Source of the DNA: Arthrobacter_E sp044748305
GTDB taxonomy: Bacteria; Actinomycetota; Actinomycetes; Actinomycetales; Micrococcaceae
DNA: 64,000 bases
Direction of reading: 5' to 3'
Assembly (NCBI RefSeq): GCF_044748305.1
Contig: NZ_JBIVFT010000008.1
Coordinates: forward strand, 62,001-126,000
Part shown: piece by piece, positions 32,657 through 41,198 of the stretch
Numbering within the stretch: position 1 is the stretch's first letter
How the letters are laid out: each line of letters opens with the position of its first letter
Notes under the pieces: generated by a model
Told to the model about the DNA's origin: nothing
The model's database searches: none
Seen by the model: only the letters and a program-made list of their open reading frames with translations
Translations under genes and position numbers: made by a program

Positions 32657-33736
32657 ATGAGCAACGAAGCGGCACGGTCCGTCGCGGTTCCCCGGGAGGG
32701 AGGTGTCCTCCACACTCCCGGCTTCGTGGACGGCCACATTCATCCCGACAAGACCACCTGGGGTTCCGGCTGGCTCTCGCGCCGCCCGGCTCCTGAGCTC
32801 CGGGATCTCATCTCAAATGATCTCCAGGCTCAGCTCGCCTATACCGACAGTGTCGAAGAGCGGGCCTATGCCTTGATGCGCAACGCCGTGAAGAGCGGCA
32901 CGATGGCGATGCGGGCCCATGTGGATGTGGGAACGCAGATCGGGCTGAAGAACGTCCACGGCGTGCGTGCCGCCGCTGAACGGCTTGCCCCGTATCTCCA
33001 GGTTCAGATCGTGGCCTTCCCTCAGTTCGGCCTGCTGAGCAATCCTGGCACGCTCGAACTCATGGAAGCTTCGCTGGGCGAAGGGGCGGACCTGGTGGGC
33101 GGCATCGACCCGCAGTCCCTGGACGGCGATCTGCACGCGCATCTGGACGCGGTTTTCGGGCTGGCCCGTAGGCACGGCCGTGATCTGGACATCCATCTCC
33201 ACGACATGGGCGCCGGTGCGCTGGCGCAGCTGCGCGAGATCGCCCGGCGGACCGTGTCCGAGGGGATGCAGGGGCGGGTGACCATCGGCCATGCTTTCGC
33301 CCTCTGCGACACCGCCGAGCCGGATCTGCCCCGGACACTGGACGTCATGGCGGAAGCGGGCATGTGGATGGCCACCTGCGCCCTCGGAGCCGATCCGGTG
33401 CCCGTGCTGGATCTGCTGGAACGCCACGGGGTGCGGGTGGCCCTCGGTTCGGATGGCGTGCGGGACTCCTGGTCGCCGTTCGGCACCGGCAGCATGGTGG
33501 ACCGTATGCACTTGCTCGGCTACCGCACGGGGGCCCTCACCGATGCCGAGCTGGAGCGCTGCCTGCGGCTTGCCACCACCGGCGGTGCCGAACTGGTGGG
33601 GGCCCGGGACGTCCTCGGCTTCACTGGCGGAAATCAGCACCGGGTCGAGTTCGCCGCCGCATCCGGTCCGGAGTTGGTGGTCAACCGCCCCGAACCGCTG
33701 CGTGTGGTGCGGGACGGGCGCACCGTCCAGCTCTAG
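32657..33736 (+). CDS. Cytosine-deaminase-like amidohydrolase, short form
   Basis: A 359-residue metal-dependent hydrolase. Metal ligands are H27-x-H29 (VDGHIHPDKTTW), H180/H182 (DIHLHDMG), H212 (IGHAFAL) and D266 (LGSDGVRDSWSPFG), the cytosine deaminase arrangement. It is some 40 residues shorter than the paralogues at 33817 and 55029 because the N-terminal beta-sandwich is almost absent: the barrel starts about 20 residues in. GGAAGGAG precedes the ATG. It likely deaminates or opens an N-heterocycle. A strong shared terminator separates it from the convergent paralogue. Confidence 0.88.
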   Translation: MSNEAARSVAVPREGGVLHTPGFVDGHIHPDKTTWGSGWLSRRPAPELRDLISNDLQAQLAYTDSVEERAYALMRNAVKSGTMAMRAHVDVGTQIGLKNVHGVRAAAERLAPYLQVQIVAFPQFGLLSNPGTLELMEASLGEGADLVGGIDPQSLDGDLHAHLDAVFGLARRHGRDLDIHLHDMGAGALAQLREIARRTVSEGMQGRVTIGHAFALCDTAEPDLPRTLDVMAEAGMWMATCALGADPVPVLDLLERHGVRVALGSDGVRDSWSPFGTGSMVDRMHLLGYRTGALTDAELERCLRLATTGGAELVGARDVLGFTGGNQHRVEFAAASGPELVVNRPEPLRVVRDGRTVQL

Positions 33737-33751
33737 TCCGCCCGGCCCACG

Positions 33752-33798
33752 GACGACGACGGCGCCGCTCACTCAGGGTGAGCGGCGCCGTCGTCGTC
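33752..33798. terminator. Bidirectional terminator between two convergent amidohydrolases
   Basis: A perfect 21-bp stem (33752-33772 with 33778-33798) and a 5-base loop, with no U tract. It sits in the 80-base gap between convergent genes. Confidence 0.85.
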
Positions 33799-33816
33799 GG
33801 AGCGGGCTGAGCCGGA

Positions 33817-35013
33817 TCAGCCGACGAGTGCTCCCTGCCGGGTCATCACGCGCCCTGCGGCGAGCACCAGTTCGCGCCGTGGCACGCGTGTCAACGCGTC
33901 CTGGACGTTCTCAGCATCCAGAAGCACCACATCGGCGCGGGCACCGGGGGCGAGGCCATGGACTTCCCGGCCGACGAACGCAGCCGCTCGAGTGGTGGCG
34001 AGCTCGACGGCATCGTGGAGCTCCTCATCGGTGCGGAGGCCGTGCAGCTTCGCGAAGTCCAGAGCCACCCGCAGAATATCCCCGTCTCCAAAGGGATTCC
34101 ACAGGTCTCGGATGCCATCCGTGCCCAGGCCCAGGCCGATCCCGCGGCGCAGCATCTCCTGCCAGGGGAGTGGGCTGGTGCGAGGAGGGGCCACGGTGGT
34201 CCACGAGATGCCGGCTTCCTGGAGACCGTCCAGCAGATCCGTCTGACGGCTGCCCTGGGCGTCGCCGAGCGCGAAACCGTGCGAGATGTTGACCTTGCCC
34301 TGGAGCCCGGCGTCCAGAGTGCGTTGAATGATGAGGTCGTACTGGAAGGCGCCGAGGTTCTGGCCGTCGTGGAGGTGGATATCGATGCCGACGCTGCGGT
34401 CCACCGCGATGCTGAAGAGCCCGTCCAGCTGGGCCACGGGGTCCATGTCGATTCCGGCGGGATCGAGGCCTCCGATGAGGTCCGCGCCCTCGGCGGCGGC
34501 GCGGTCCAGCAGCTTGAGGACCCCGGGCCGTCTGATCACACCGTCCTGGGGGAAGGCGACAAGGGTCAGCTCGACGGAGTCGCCGAGAGCCGCCGATGCT
34601 TCGCGGACCATCGAGATGCCATCCAGGCCGACGCCCAGGTCCACATCCACGTGGCTTCGGGCGGCAGTGGTTCCATGCCGCAGGAACTCCTCCAGGACCG
34701 TCCGTGCACCCTGGACGCTCGGGATACCGTACTTGTGTCTTTCTGCGCGCTCGTGCTCGATTCGGCCCTGTGTGGTCCGCTCCCCGCCGTAGGGCACCCA
34801 CTCCCGGTGCCACCAGCTCTTGTCGACGTGGGCGTGGGCGTTGATGAATCCGGGCAGCGCCAGAAGCCCTTGCCCGTCGACCACCTCATGGCCTTCGGGT
34901 GCGACTCTTGTGTCGTCGTACGGCTTCAGGGCGGCGATGAGCTCGCCGTCGATCTCCAGATCGACGGCCGCTCCGCCCCAAGGGCGGACATTGCGGAGAA
35001 TGGTGGTGGTCAT
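33817..35013 (-). CDS. Cytosine-deaminase-like amidohydrolase
   Basis: A 398-residue amidohydrolase with a complete N-terminal beta-sandwich and TIM barrel. Metal ligands: H60-x-H62 (FINAHAHVDKSWW), then DIHLHDGQN, ISHGFAL and LGTDGIRDLWNPFGDGD. Segments such as LVAFPQDGVIRRPG and DLIGGLDPAGID are shared with the genes at 32657 and 55029, showing that the three are paralogues. Its start is directly preceded (35022-35031) by a TGGTATTCCA operator. The substrate is probably a cyclic amidine, ureide or pyrimidine-like compound. Confidence 0.9.
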   Translation of the reverse strand: MTTTILRNVRPWGGAAVDLEIDGELIAALKPYDDTRVAPEGHEVVDGQGLLALPGFINAHAHVDKSWWHREWVPYGGERTTQGRIEHERAERHKYGIPSVQGARTVLEEFLRHGTTAARSHVDVDLGVGLDGISMVREASAALGDSVELTLVAFPQDGVIRRPGVLKLLDRAAAEGADLIGGLDPAGIDMDPVAQLDGLFSIAVDRSVGIDIHLHDGQNLGAFQYDLIIQRTLDAGLQGKVNISHGFALGDAQGSRQTDLLDGLQEAGISWTTVAPPRTSPLPWQEMLRRGIGLGLGTDGIRDLWNPFGDGDILRVALDFAKLHGLRTDEELHDAVELATTRAAAFVGREVHGLAPGARADVVLLDAENVQDALTRVPRRELVLAAGRVMTRQGALVG

Positions 35014-35021
35014 GATTGAAA

Positions 35022-35031
35022 TGGTATTCCA
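35022..35031. promoter_or_regulatory. TGGTATTCCA operator motif (copy 3)
   Basis: TGGTATTCCA lies 9 bases upstream of the start codon of the amidohydrolase at 33817-35013, in the 45-base gap behind the gntR gene. A repressor here would overlap the translation start region. Confidence 0.55.
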
Positions 35032-35058
35032 AAATGACGACTCTGGCCAGGGTGATTC

Positions 35059-35778
35059 TCAGCGATGCGGGGTCGGGGTCGCCGGCTCCGGCGGGCTGGT
35101 GCGGCTGCGGTCCTGGCGGGACTGATGGTCATCCAGGACCCCGCGAGCGGCGTCCATGGCGCGCGCAGGGTCCTGGGCGCGGATGGCTTCGAAGAGCTCC
35201 AGGTGCACCCGGGAATGCGGGTCCTCCAGGATCTCCCGGGCGTTGGATCGGCTGATGGAGACGCGCAGCGAGCCCTCGAAGCTCTGGTAGATCCCCAGAA
35301 GCAGACGATTGTGCGCCGCGCGCGTGATTCCCAGGTGAAACTCCAGATCGGCCTGGACGAAATCTTCGAGCTCGTTCCGGTTCAGGGCCTCGGTGCGCCG
35401 GAGAAGCGTTCGTTCCAGGCCGAGGATGTCGTCCTCGCTCCGTCGCAGTGCGGCCTCCCGCGCCGCCAGGATGTCCAAGGCTCTGCGGACGGTGACCACC
35501 TCTGACTCTTCCGCTGCATCGACGCCGCGTTGCAGGGTGGCGGTCATCTCGTCGTCGGCGATCACGTAGGTGCCGTCGCCCTGACGGGCCTCCAGGAGGC
35601 CCAGCTGCACCAAGGAGCGAACCGCCTCGCGCACGGAGGAGCGGCTCACTCCCAGCAGCTCCACGAGCTGCGGTTCCGTAGGGATCCGCGTACCCACCGG
35701 CCACTCGCCGGAGGAGATGGATTGCTTGAGTTGCTCGACGACGGCGTCCACCAGGGAAACCCGTTGAACCTGCTTCAT
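35059..35778 (-). CDS. GntR family regulator, FadR/FCD type
   Basis: A 239-residue regulator. The winged HTH is at about residues 8-72 (VEQLKQSISSGEWPVGTRIPTEPQLVELLGVSRSSVREAVRSLVQLGLLEARQGDGTYV) and the all-helical FCD ligand domain follows (DFVQADLEFHLGITRAAHNRLL, with His/Asp positions of the metal site). ATG 35778 has GAGGT upstream; a longer open frame is not supported. It is divergent from the ABC transporter operon and has a TGAACGCCATTCA palindrome in its upstream gap, a candidate self-operator. Confidence 0.9.
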   Translation of the reverse strand: MKQVQRVSLVDAVVEQLKQSISSGEWPVGTRIPTEPQLVELLGVSRSSVREAVRSLVQLGLLEARQGDGTYVIADDEMTATLQRGVDAAEESEVVTVRRALDILAAREAALRRSEDDILGLERTLLRRTEALNRNELEDFVQADLEFHLGITRAAHNRLLLGIYQSFEGSLRVSISRSNAREILEDPHSRVHLELFEAIRAQDPARAMDAARGVLDDHQSRQDRSRTSPPEPATPTPHR

Positions 35779-35827
35779 GTTATTTACCTCACATTCGAAC
35801 TGTGATAATCCTATGATCTGATGAATG

Positions 35828-35840
35828 TGAACGCCATTCA
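35828..35840. promoter_or_regulatory. TGAACGCCATTCA palindrome in the gntR / ABC divergent gap
   Basis: A 13-bp inverted repeat placed between the gntR gene (start 35778) and the ABC operon (start 35978). It matches the site at 32404-32416. This is the best candidate operator for the adjacent FadR-type regulator. Confidence 0.55.
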
Positions 35841-35977
35841 GAAATTCACGGGTGACTCCGCCCATTCTCTCCCTCCGGCCCCGCCGATACCATCGCCGGA
35901 CCGCCGGTCCCGACCGGGAACCCACCCCGTCCACCAGACGGTCCCTCGGTCGCCCCATCCCTGACGAAGGACCCCCC

Positions 35978-37603
35978 ATGAAGCGGCGCTTTCGCGTCGT
36001 CGGTGCCCTGGCACTGACGGCTCTCACCCTGGCCGGGTGCTCTTTGCCCGGCGCCGACAGATACGGCCTGGCCGTGAAACAGAGCGAGCTGGTCTCCACC
36101 ACCGAGCCCGGCAGCCTGCCGCTGGATCGGCTGAACTGGAACCTGCCCTACGAACCACTCTCGATCGACCCGATGAAGTCGTTCAACTACGCGGAGAACA
36201 CGGCGATCGCCAATATGTGCGAATCCCTCCTGCGTCTTGAACCGGACATGAGCGTCAAACCCGGCCTGGCCACCAAGGTCACTCAGCCGGACCCGCTCAC
36301 CCAGGTCTACACCCTGCGGGGCGACGTGACGTTCTGGGACGGCAGTCCCATGACGGCCCAGGACGTCTCTTACAGCCTGAACCGGCAGCTGAAGCCGGAG
36401 AACGGCTCCTACTTCGCCGAGTACTACACGCACGTCAAGAGCATCGAGGTGAGCGGCCCCCATGAAGTGACGGTTCGCTTCACGGCCCCGGACGCACTCT
36501 TCAGGAACGCCATGGCCACCGCGGCCGGCGCCATCTTGCAGGAGAAGTTCACCCAGGCTGCGGGAGAGAAGCTCGGCACGCCTCAGGGCGGCCTCATGTG
36601 CACCGGGCCTTACCGGTTCTCCTCGTGGCAGCCGGGCCGCGAACTCCTGCTCTCCCGGAACGACTCCTACTGGGACAAGAGCGTCCCGCTGCATGTGAAG
36701 AACCTCGCCTTCAGCTTCATCGCGGACGAGTCCACGGCCGTCAACGCCCTGCGCAGTGGGGAGGTGGACGGGCAGTTCTTCTTCCTGCCGCCTTCCGGAC
36801 TCATCCAACTCCAGAAGGATGATGCGCTCACGGTGAACTACGGGAAGTCCCTGGTGTTCTTCTCCCTGGTCTCGGCAAACGGCAAAGGCCCCTTCGGAGA
36901 TGCGCGGATCCGACAGGCACTCAGCGCCCTGGTGGAACGCAGCGCCATCGCCAGCGTGGTCCTGCAGGGCGCGGCCTTGCCCACCGCCATCCAAGCCACC
37001 CCGGACTACTGGGGTTATGAGAAGCAGGCCTTCGCGGATGCCGCCGCGAAGTTCTCGCCGGACAGCGACGTGGCACTGGCCAGGAAGCTGCTGACCGAAG
37101 CCGGGCATACCGGCCCCATCACCATCGGCATCCAGGGCAGCTCCGCCGTTCATGAACAGACCGCCAACATCATCCAAGCGGCGGGCCGCAAGCTCGGCCT
37201 GGACATCCGTACCAAGGTCATCCCGGTGGAGCAGTACGGGAACCTGTACAGCGATCCCAAGGCACGCGAGGGGCTGGACGGCTTCTTCACCACCTGGTAC
37301 GGCAATGCACCGGAACCGCTGGAGGCCTACATGATGTTCGTCAACGGCGGCCGGAGCAACTTCTCCGGCTACGGCGCGGTCTCCGATGCGGTCCAGGACG
37401 CCACTGCCACCTTGGATCCCGCAGCCCGTGCCCGGAAGGTCATCGCCATCCAGGACCGTGTGACCCGGGATGCGGCCTGGATTCCGATGGTCTCGCTGCC
37501 CACAATCCTGGTCCAGGGACAACGCATCACCGGTGCCACGGCATCCATGAGTTACCTCTATTACCCCTGGGCCGTGAACATCGGCGGGAAGGGGAAGAAA
37601 TGA
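35978..37603 (+). CDS. Opp/Dpp-type substrate-binding lipoprotein (system 1)
   Basis: A 541-residue family 5 binding protein. The signal peptide ends in lipobox LAGC near residue 24. Family features: EPLSIDPMKSFNYAENTAIANMCESLLRL, VYTLRGDVTFWDGSPMTAQDVSYSLNR and the NDSYWDKSVP segment. The ATG at 35978 lies right at the signal peptide and has GAAGGA upstream. First gene of a five-gene operon with two permeases and two ATPases, each pair overlapping by 4 bases. These transporters carry di/oligopeptides but also nickel, opines and other small organics. Confidence 0.93.
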   Translation: MKRRFRVVGALALTALTLAGCSLPGADRYGLAVKQSELVSTTEPGSLPLDRLNWNLPYEPLSIDPMKSFNYAENTAIANMCESLLRLEPDMSVKPGLATKVTQPDPLTQVYTLRGDVTFWDGSPMTAQDVSYSLNRQLKPENGSYFAEYYTHVKSIEVSGPHEVTVRFTAPDALFRNAMATAAGAILQEKFTQAAGEKLGTPQGGLMCTGPYRFSSWQPGRELLLSRNDSYWDKSVPLHVKNLAFSFIADESTAVNALRSGEVDGQFFFLPPSGLIQLQKDDALTVNYGKSLVFFSLVSANGKGPFGDARIRQALSALVERSAIASVVLQGAALPTAIQATPDYWGYEKQAFADAAAKFSPDSDVALARKLLTEAGHTGPITIGIQGSSAVHEQTANIIQAAGRKLGLDIRTKVIPVEQYGNLYSDPKAREGLDGFFTTWYGNAPEPLEAYMMFVNGGRSNFSGYGAVSDAVQDATATLDPAARARKVIAIQDRVTRDAAWIPMVSLPTILVQGQRITGATASMSYLYYPWAVNIGGKGKK

Positions 37604-38550
37604 GCACACTGCGTTACGCCCTGAAGAAACTCGCCGGGCTGCTCCTGGTCCTGCTGGTGACTTCCTTCCTGGTGTTCGGGCTTCTCTACCTTGCCCCGGG
37701 CACACCGCTCTCCTTCATCCTCGGCCCGCGCGGCGGCACCCCGGAACAGATCGCTGCGGTGACGGCGAAATATCACCTGGATGATCCGTTCCCGGTCCGC
37801 TATCTCGCCTGGCTGGGAGATGTCCTGCACGGTGACTTCGGCCAGTCGATCGTGTACCGGCAGGACGTCTCCGGCATGATCAGCGGTCGGGTGGGGACCA
37901 CCGTGGCGCTGGTTCTGCTGTCCGCGCTCATCATCACCGTGGCCGGGATCGGGTGGGGCACCTTCGCCGCACTGAAGCCCGGCAGGATCGGTGGGACCAT
38001 CTCGGCCCTCGCCTCAGCGGCCCTCTCCACCCCCGTGTTCGTCATCGGCGTGGCGCTCATCAGCCTCTTCGCCGTCGCGCTGAACTGGTTCCCGGTCTTC
38101 GGCAGTGGCGACGGCGGCTGGGACACCTTGCGGCACCTGGCGCTTCCCGCACTGGCCCTGAGCTTCGGGAGTACGGCCTACCTGGTCCGCATCACGCGGG
38201 CCGCGGTGGAGGAGGAAGGGGCCCGGGAACACGTGCAGACGGCCGTCGCCCGCGCACTGCCACGGCGGACGATCATCGGCCGCCACATCCTGCGCAACGC
38301 CATGGTCCCGGTGACCACCGTCCTCGGCCTCACCGTCGCATCCCTGGTGGCCGGTTCGGTGGTGGTGGAGAACGTCTTCGCCATCGACGGGCTGGGTTCC
38401 CTGCTGGTCAAGGCCATCCTGCAGAGGGACTTCGCCGTCGTTCAGGCGGTGGTCCTGGTCCTGGTCCTCGGCTTCGTCGTCATCAACGCCGTGGTGGACA
38501 TCCTCTACACCTTCATCGACCCCCGGATCTCCATGGGGAGGAAACCATGA
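37600..38550 (+). CDS. ABC transporter permease, DppB type (system 1)
   Basis: A 316-residue inner-membrane permease with about six segments. The EAA-type loop can be read at IGRHILRNAMVPVTTVLGLTVASLVAGSVVVENVFAIDGLG, the standard DppB coupling region, and the N-terminus (KKLAGLLLVLLVTSFLVFGLLYLAPGTPLSF) is typical. The start overlaps the binding-protein stop by 4 bases. It forms the heterodimeric pore with the next gene. Confidence 0.93.
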   Translation: MSTLRYALKKLAGLLLVLLVTSFLVFGLLYLAPGTPLSFILGPRGGTPEQIAAVTAKYHLDDPFPVRYLAWLGDVLHGDFGQSIVYRQDVSGMISGRVGTTVALVLLSALIITVAGIGWGTFAALKPGRIGGTISALASAALSTPVFVIGVALISLFAVALNWFPVFGSGDGGWDTLRHLALPALALSFGSTAYLVRITRAAVEEEGAREHVQTAVARALPRRTIIGRHILRNAMVPVTTVLGLTVASLVAGSVVVENVFAIDGLGSLLVKAILQRDFAVVQAVVLVLVLGFVVINAVVDILYTFIDPRISMGRKP

Positions 38551-39425
38551 GCCAGGCAACGCTTCGCACGGCACATCCCACCATCCTTTCAGCCCGTGTC
38601 CGCGGCGTCTCCCTCACGGAGCGGCTCGGTCCACTGGGTCTGGCGGCCGCGGCGGCTCTCACCGTACTGGTCCTGTTGGCCGTCCTGGCGCCGCTCATCG
38701 CGCCGTTCGACCCGGACGAGCCGGACCTGCTGAACGTCCTGGCCGACCCGGGCGGAGCGCATCTGCTCGGAACGGATGCGCTGGGACGGGACATCCTCTC
38801 GCGGCTCCTCTGGGGAGCCCGGCTCACCCTCGCAGGCCCGGGTCTCGTGATTCTGGTATCCACCGTGGTGGGCGCCGCGATCGCGCTGGTCGCGGCGTGG
38901 TTCGGGGGGACGGTCGACATGGTCCTCTCCTGGATCCTGGACATCCTGTTCGCGGTTCCCGGGATCGTCTTCGCCTTGATCGCGGTGGCCATCTTCGGGC
39001 CCAGCTTCAGCACGGTGATCGGGGGCCTCGTGATCGCCTACATTCCGTATGTGGCCCGCGTCGTCCGCGGGGCGGCGCTGCGTGAACGGAGCCTGCCGTA
39101 CGTCTCCGCCGCCTGGCTCCAGGGTCAGCGCGGTTCTTCGATCATGCTGCGGCAACTGCTGCCGAATCTGCGCTCGCTCATCATCGCCCAGTCGGTGTCC
39201 AGCCTCGGCTTCGCCGTGATCGACCTGGCAGCGGTCTCCTTCCTGGGGCTGGGTGTCCAGCCGCCTACGGCTGACCTCGGCCTCATGGTCAAGAGTGGCT
39301 TCGACAGCGTGCTGAGAGGCTTCTTCACCGAGGCCGCCACGGCGGGCACCCTGATCGTCCTGATCGTCCTCTGCGTCACCGTCATCGGTGACCGTCTCAA
39401 CGCCTCGGCAAGGAGCACACGATGA
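38547..39425 (+). CDS. ABC transporter permease, DppC type (system 1)
   Basis: A 292-residue permease with the DppC pattern: a first membrane segment after a soluble N-terminus, the GTDALGRDILSRLLWGARLTL motif (about residue 72), and the coupling loop LRQLLPNLRSLIIAQSVSSLGFAVIDLAAVSFLGLGVQPPTADLG. The ATG at 38547 overlaps the previous stop (ATGA); GGGGAGG lies upstream. It is followed by the first ATPase with the same kind of overlap. Confidence 0.93.
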   Translation: MSQATLRTAHPTILSARVRGVSLTERLGPLGLAAAAALTVLVLLAVLAPLIAPFDPDEPDLLNVLADPGGAHLLGTDALGRDILSRLLWGARLTLAGPGLVILVSTVVGAAIALVAAWFGGTVDMVLSWILDILFAVPGIVFALIAVAIFGPSFSTVIGGLVIAYIPYVARVVRGAALRERSLPYVSAAWLQGQRGSSIMLRQLLPNLRSLIIAQSVSSLGFAVIDLAAVSFLGLGVQPPTADLGLMVKSGFDSVLRGFFTEAATAGTLIVLIVLCVTVIGDRLNASARSTR

Positions 39426-40279
39426 CCGAACCACTCCTGAGCATCCGGGACCTCACCGTGGACGCCCCGACCCGGGCCGGGAGCAAGAGGCTCCTGGCCG
39501 GGGTGGATCTGGACATCGGCCGGGGCGAGGCCGTCGCCCTGGTGGGGGAGTCCGGCTCCGGCAAGTCCCTCACCACCCGAGCGGTCATGCGGCTGCTCCC
39601 GGCACACTTCCGGGTGCAGGGCGCCATCGCCTTCGAGGGCCATGACGTCCTCAGCATGGACCGGGCGGCCCTCCGGGACTTCCGCGGGCACCGCGTGGGC
39701 ATGATCTTCCAGGACCCCCGGGCCCACATCAACCCTGTCCACACGGTGGGGGATTTTCTCACCGAAGCGCTCCGCACCACCCGGGCGGTGGGCCGTGCCG
39801 AAGCGGAGGAACGTGCCGAGGCCCTGCTGGCCGACGTCGGGGTCCGCAATGCGGGGACCCGGCTGCGGCAATTCCCGCATCAGCTTTCCGGCGGCCTGCT
39901 GCAACGCGTCATGATCGCCTCGGTCCTGCTGGCGGAGCCCGAACTCCTCTTGGCGGACGAGCCGACCACCGCACTGGATATCACCGCGCAATCCGATGTG
40001 ATGGCGATCATCGAGGAACAGCGGGTGCAGCGCGGCCTCTCGCTCCTGTTCATCACGCACGACCTGGAGTTGGCCGCCGCCTGCTGCGAGCGGCTGGCCG
40101 TCATGTACGCCGGAGAGATCGTGGAGCAGGGAGGGCACGTCTACACCGCCCCGCGCCACCCCTACACTCGCGAACTCCTGGGTGCCCGGCCCAGTGTGGA
40201 ACACCGGAGCAAACGGCTTCCCGTGCTGAGCTACACCCGTGAGCGGCACGAGGAATTGAAAGCGAGGCATGAGGCATGA
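39422..40279 (+). CDS. ABC transporter ATPase, DppD type (system 1)
   Basis: A 285-residue ATPase: Walker A GESGSGKS (about residue 42), signature LSGGLLQR (about 155), Walker B LLLADEPTTALD, and the H-loop ITHD. The C-terminal tail (HPYTRELLGARP) is the usual Opp/Dpp ATPase tail but ends early and lacks the Cys-rich iron-sulfur-like motif seen in the system 2 ATPases. Overlaps its neighbours by 4 bases on each side. Confidence 0.93.
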   Translation: MTEPLLSIRDLTVDAPTRAGSKRLLAGVDLDIGRGEAVALVGESGSGKSLTTRAVMRLLPAHFRVQGAIAFEGHDVLSMDRAALRDFRGHRVGMIFQDPRAHINPVHTVGDFLTEALRTTRAVGRAEAEERAEALLADVGVRNAGTRLRQFPHQLSGGLLQRVMIASVLLAEPELLLADEPTTALDITAQSDVMAIIEEQRVQRGLSLLFITHDLELAAACCERLAVMYAGEIVEQGGHVYTAPRHPYTRELLGARPSVEHRSKRLPVLSYTRERHEELKARHEA

Positions 40280-41115
40280 GCGTCGTGGAGAACAAGGTGG
40301 TCCTCGAGGTCGCAGACCTACGCAAGGTCTACCCCTCGCCCGTGCGCGGAGGAGAACCGGTGGTGGCAGTGGACTCCGTCAGTCTGGAGGTCCTCGAAGG
40401 GGAGTGTCTGGCGGTCGTGGGGGAGTCCGGCTCGGGGAAGTCCACGGTGGCCAAGTGCGTCGTGGGGCTGGAATCGCCCACTGTGGGCGCTCTCAGGGTG
40501 GCCGGTTCGGCCCGTCTCAGGGCACCCCGCGGAAGACGGGAACGTGTCCGCTGGGCTTCCGAAGCACAGTACGTGTTCCAGGATCCGTATTCCTCCCTGA
40601 ATCCGCGCCAGAATGTGGAGGACGTCATCGGCACTTCGGTGGCCATCCACCACCCGGGGCTGTCGCCGGAGGAGCGGAGGCGGCACGTGGACGGGCTGCT
40701 GAGCGACGTGGGTCTGGGCGACGGTTTCGCACAGCGGCTGCCGCACGAGCTTTCGGGTGGGCAGCGGCAGAGGGTGGCCATCGCCCGGGCCCTTGCTTCG
40801 GACCCCGCCCTGCTGATCCTCGATGAGGCGGTGGCGGCCCTGGACGTCTCCATTCAGGCGCAGATCCTGAACCTGCTGGCCGACATCCGCGAGCAGCGGA
40901 CCATCAGCTATCTCTTCATCACGCACGATCTGGCCGTGGTCAATCAGATCGCGGACCGGGTGATCGTGATGGAACAGGGCCGGGTGGTGGAACGCGGACG
41001 CACCGAGGACGTCTTGCGCTCCCCGCAGGAGGAATACACGCGGACATTGCTGGCCGCTGTGCCGAGGGAGGGGTGGACGCCCCGCCGGAGGGAGCGCCTG
41101 GCGGCTTCCCTCTGA
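40276..41115 (+). CDS. ABC transporter ATPase, DppF type (system 1)
   Basis: A 279-residue ATPase: Walker A GESGSGKS (about residue 52), YVFQDPYSSLNPRQ Q-loop, signature LSGGQRQRVAIARAL, Walker B LLILDEAVAALDVS (Ala-Val-Ala where Pro-Val/Thr-Ser is more usual), H-loop ITHD. As in its partner, the C-terminal Cys-containing tail of DppF proteins is missing. Last gene of the operon, followed by two hairpins. Confidence 0.93.
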   Translation: MSVVENKVVLEVADLRKVYPSPVRGGEPVVAVDSVSLEVLEGECLAVVGESGSGKSTVAKCVVGLESPTVGALRVAGSARLRAPRGRRERVRWASEAQYVFQDPYSSLNPRQNVEDVIGTSVAIHHPGLSPEERRRHVDGLLSDVGLGDGFAQRLPHELSGGQRQRVAIARALASDPALLILDEAVAALDVSIQAQILNLLADIREQRTISYLFITHDLAVVNQIADRVIVMEQGRVVERGRTEDVLRSPQEEYTRTLLAAVPREGWTPRRRERLAASL

Positions 41116-41136
41116 AAGACCGCCCCACGGGGTCTT
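41116..41136 (+). terminator. Small hairpin directly after system 1 operon
   Basis: AAGACC (41116-41121) pairs with GGTCTT (41131-41136) around a C/G-rich interior. It begins at the stop codon of the last ATPase gene and precedes the larger hairpin at 41140. Confidence 0.5.
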
Positions 41137-41139
41137 GAG

Positions 41140-41182
41140 GACGACGGCGGCCGGCACCTCGGAGGTGCCGGCCGCCGTCGTC
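41140..41182. terminator. Bidirectional terminator between ABC system 1 and the permease
   Basis: A perfect 19-bp stem (41140-41158 with 41164-41182) and a 5-base loop, between convergent genes ending at 41115 and 41199. Its arms share the GACGACGGCG start with the terminator at 33752. Confidence 0.85.
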
Positions 41183-41198
41183 CCGTCGTGTGGGTGCC

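Noticed and set aside
35846..37705. A 619-codon minus-strand open frame opposite the system 1 binding protein
   Set aside because: Antisense shadow of a strongly supported lipoprotein gene; no motif, no ribosome site.
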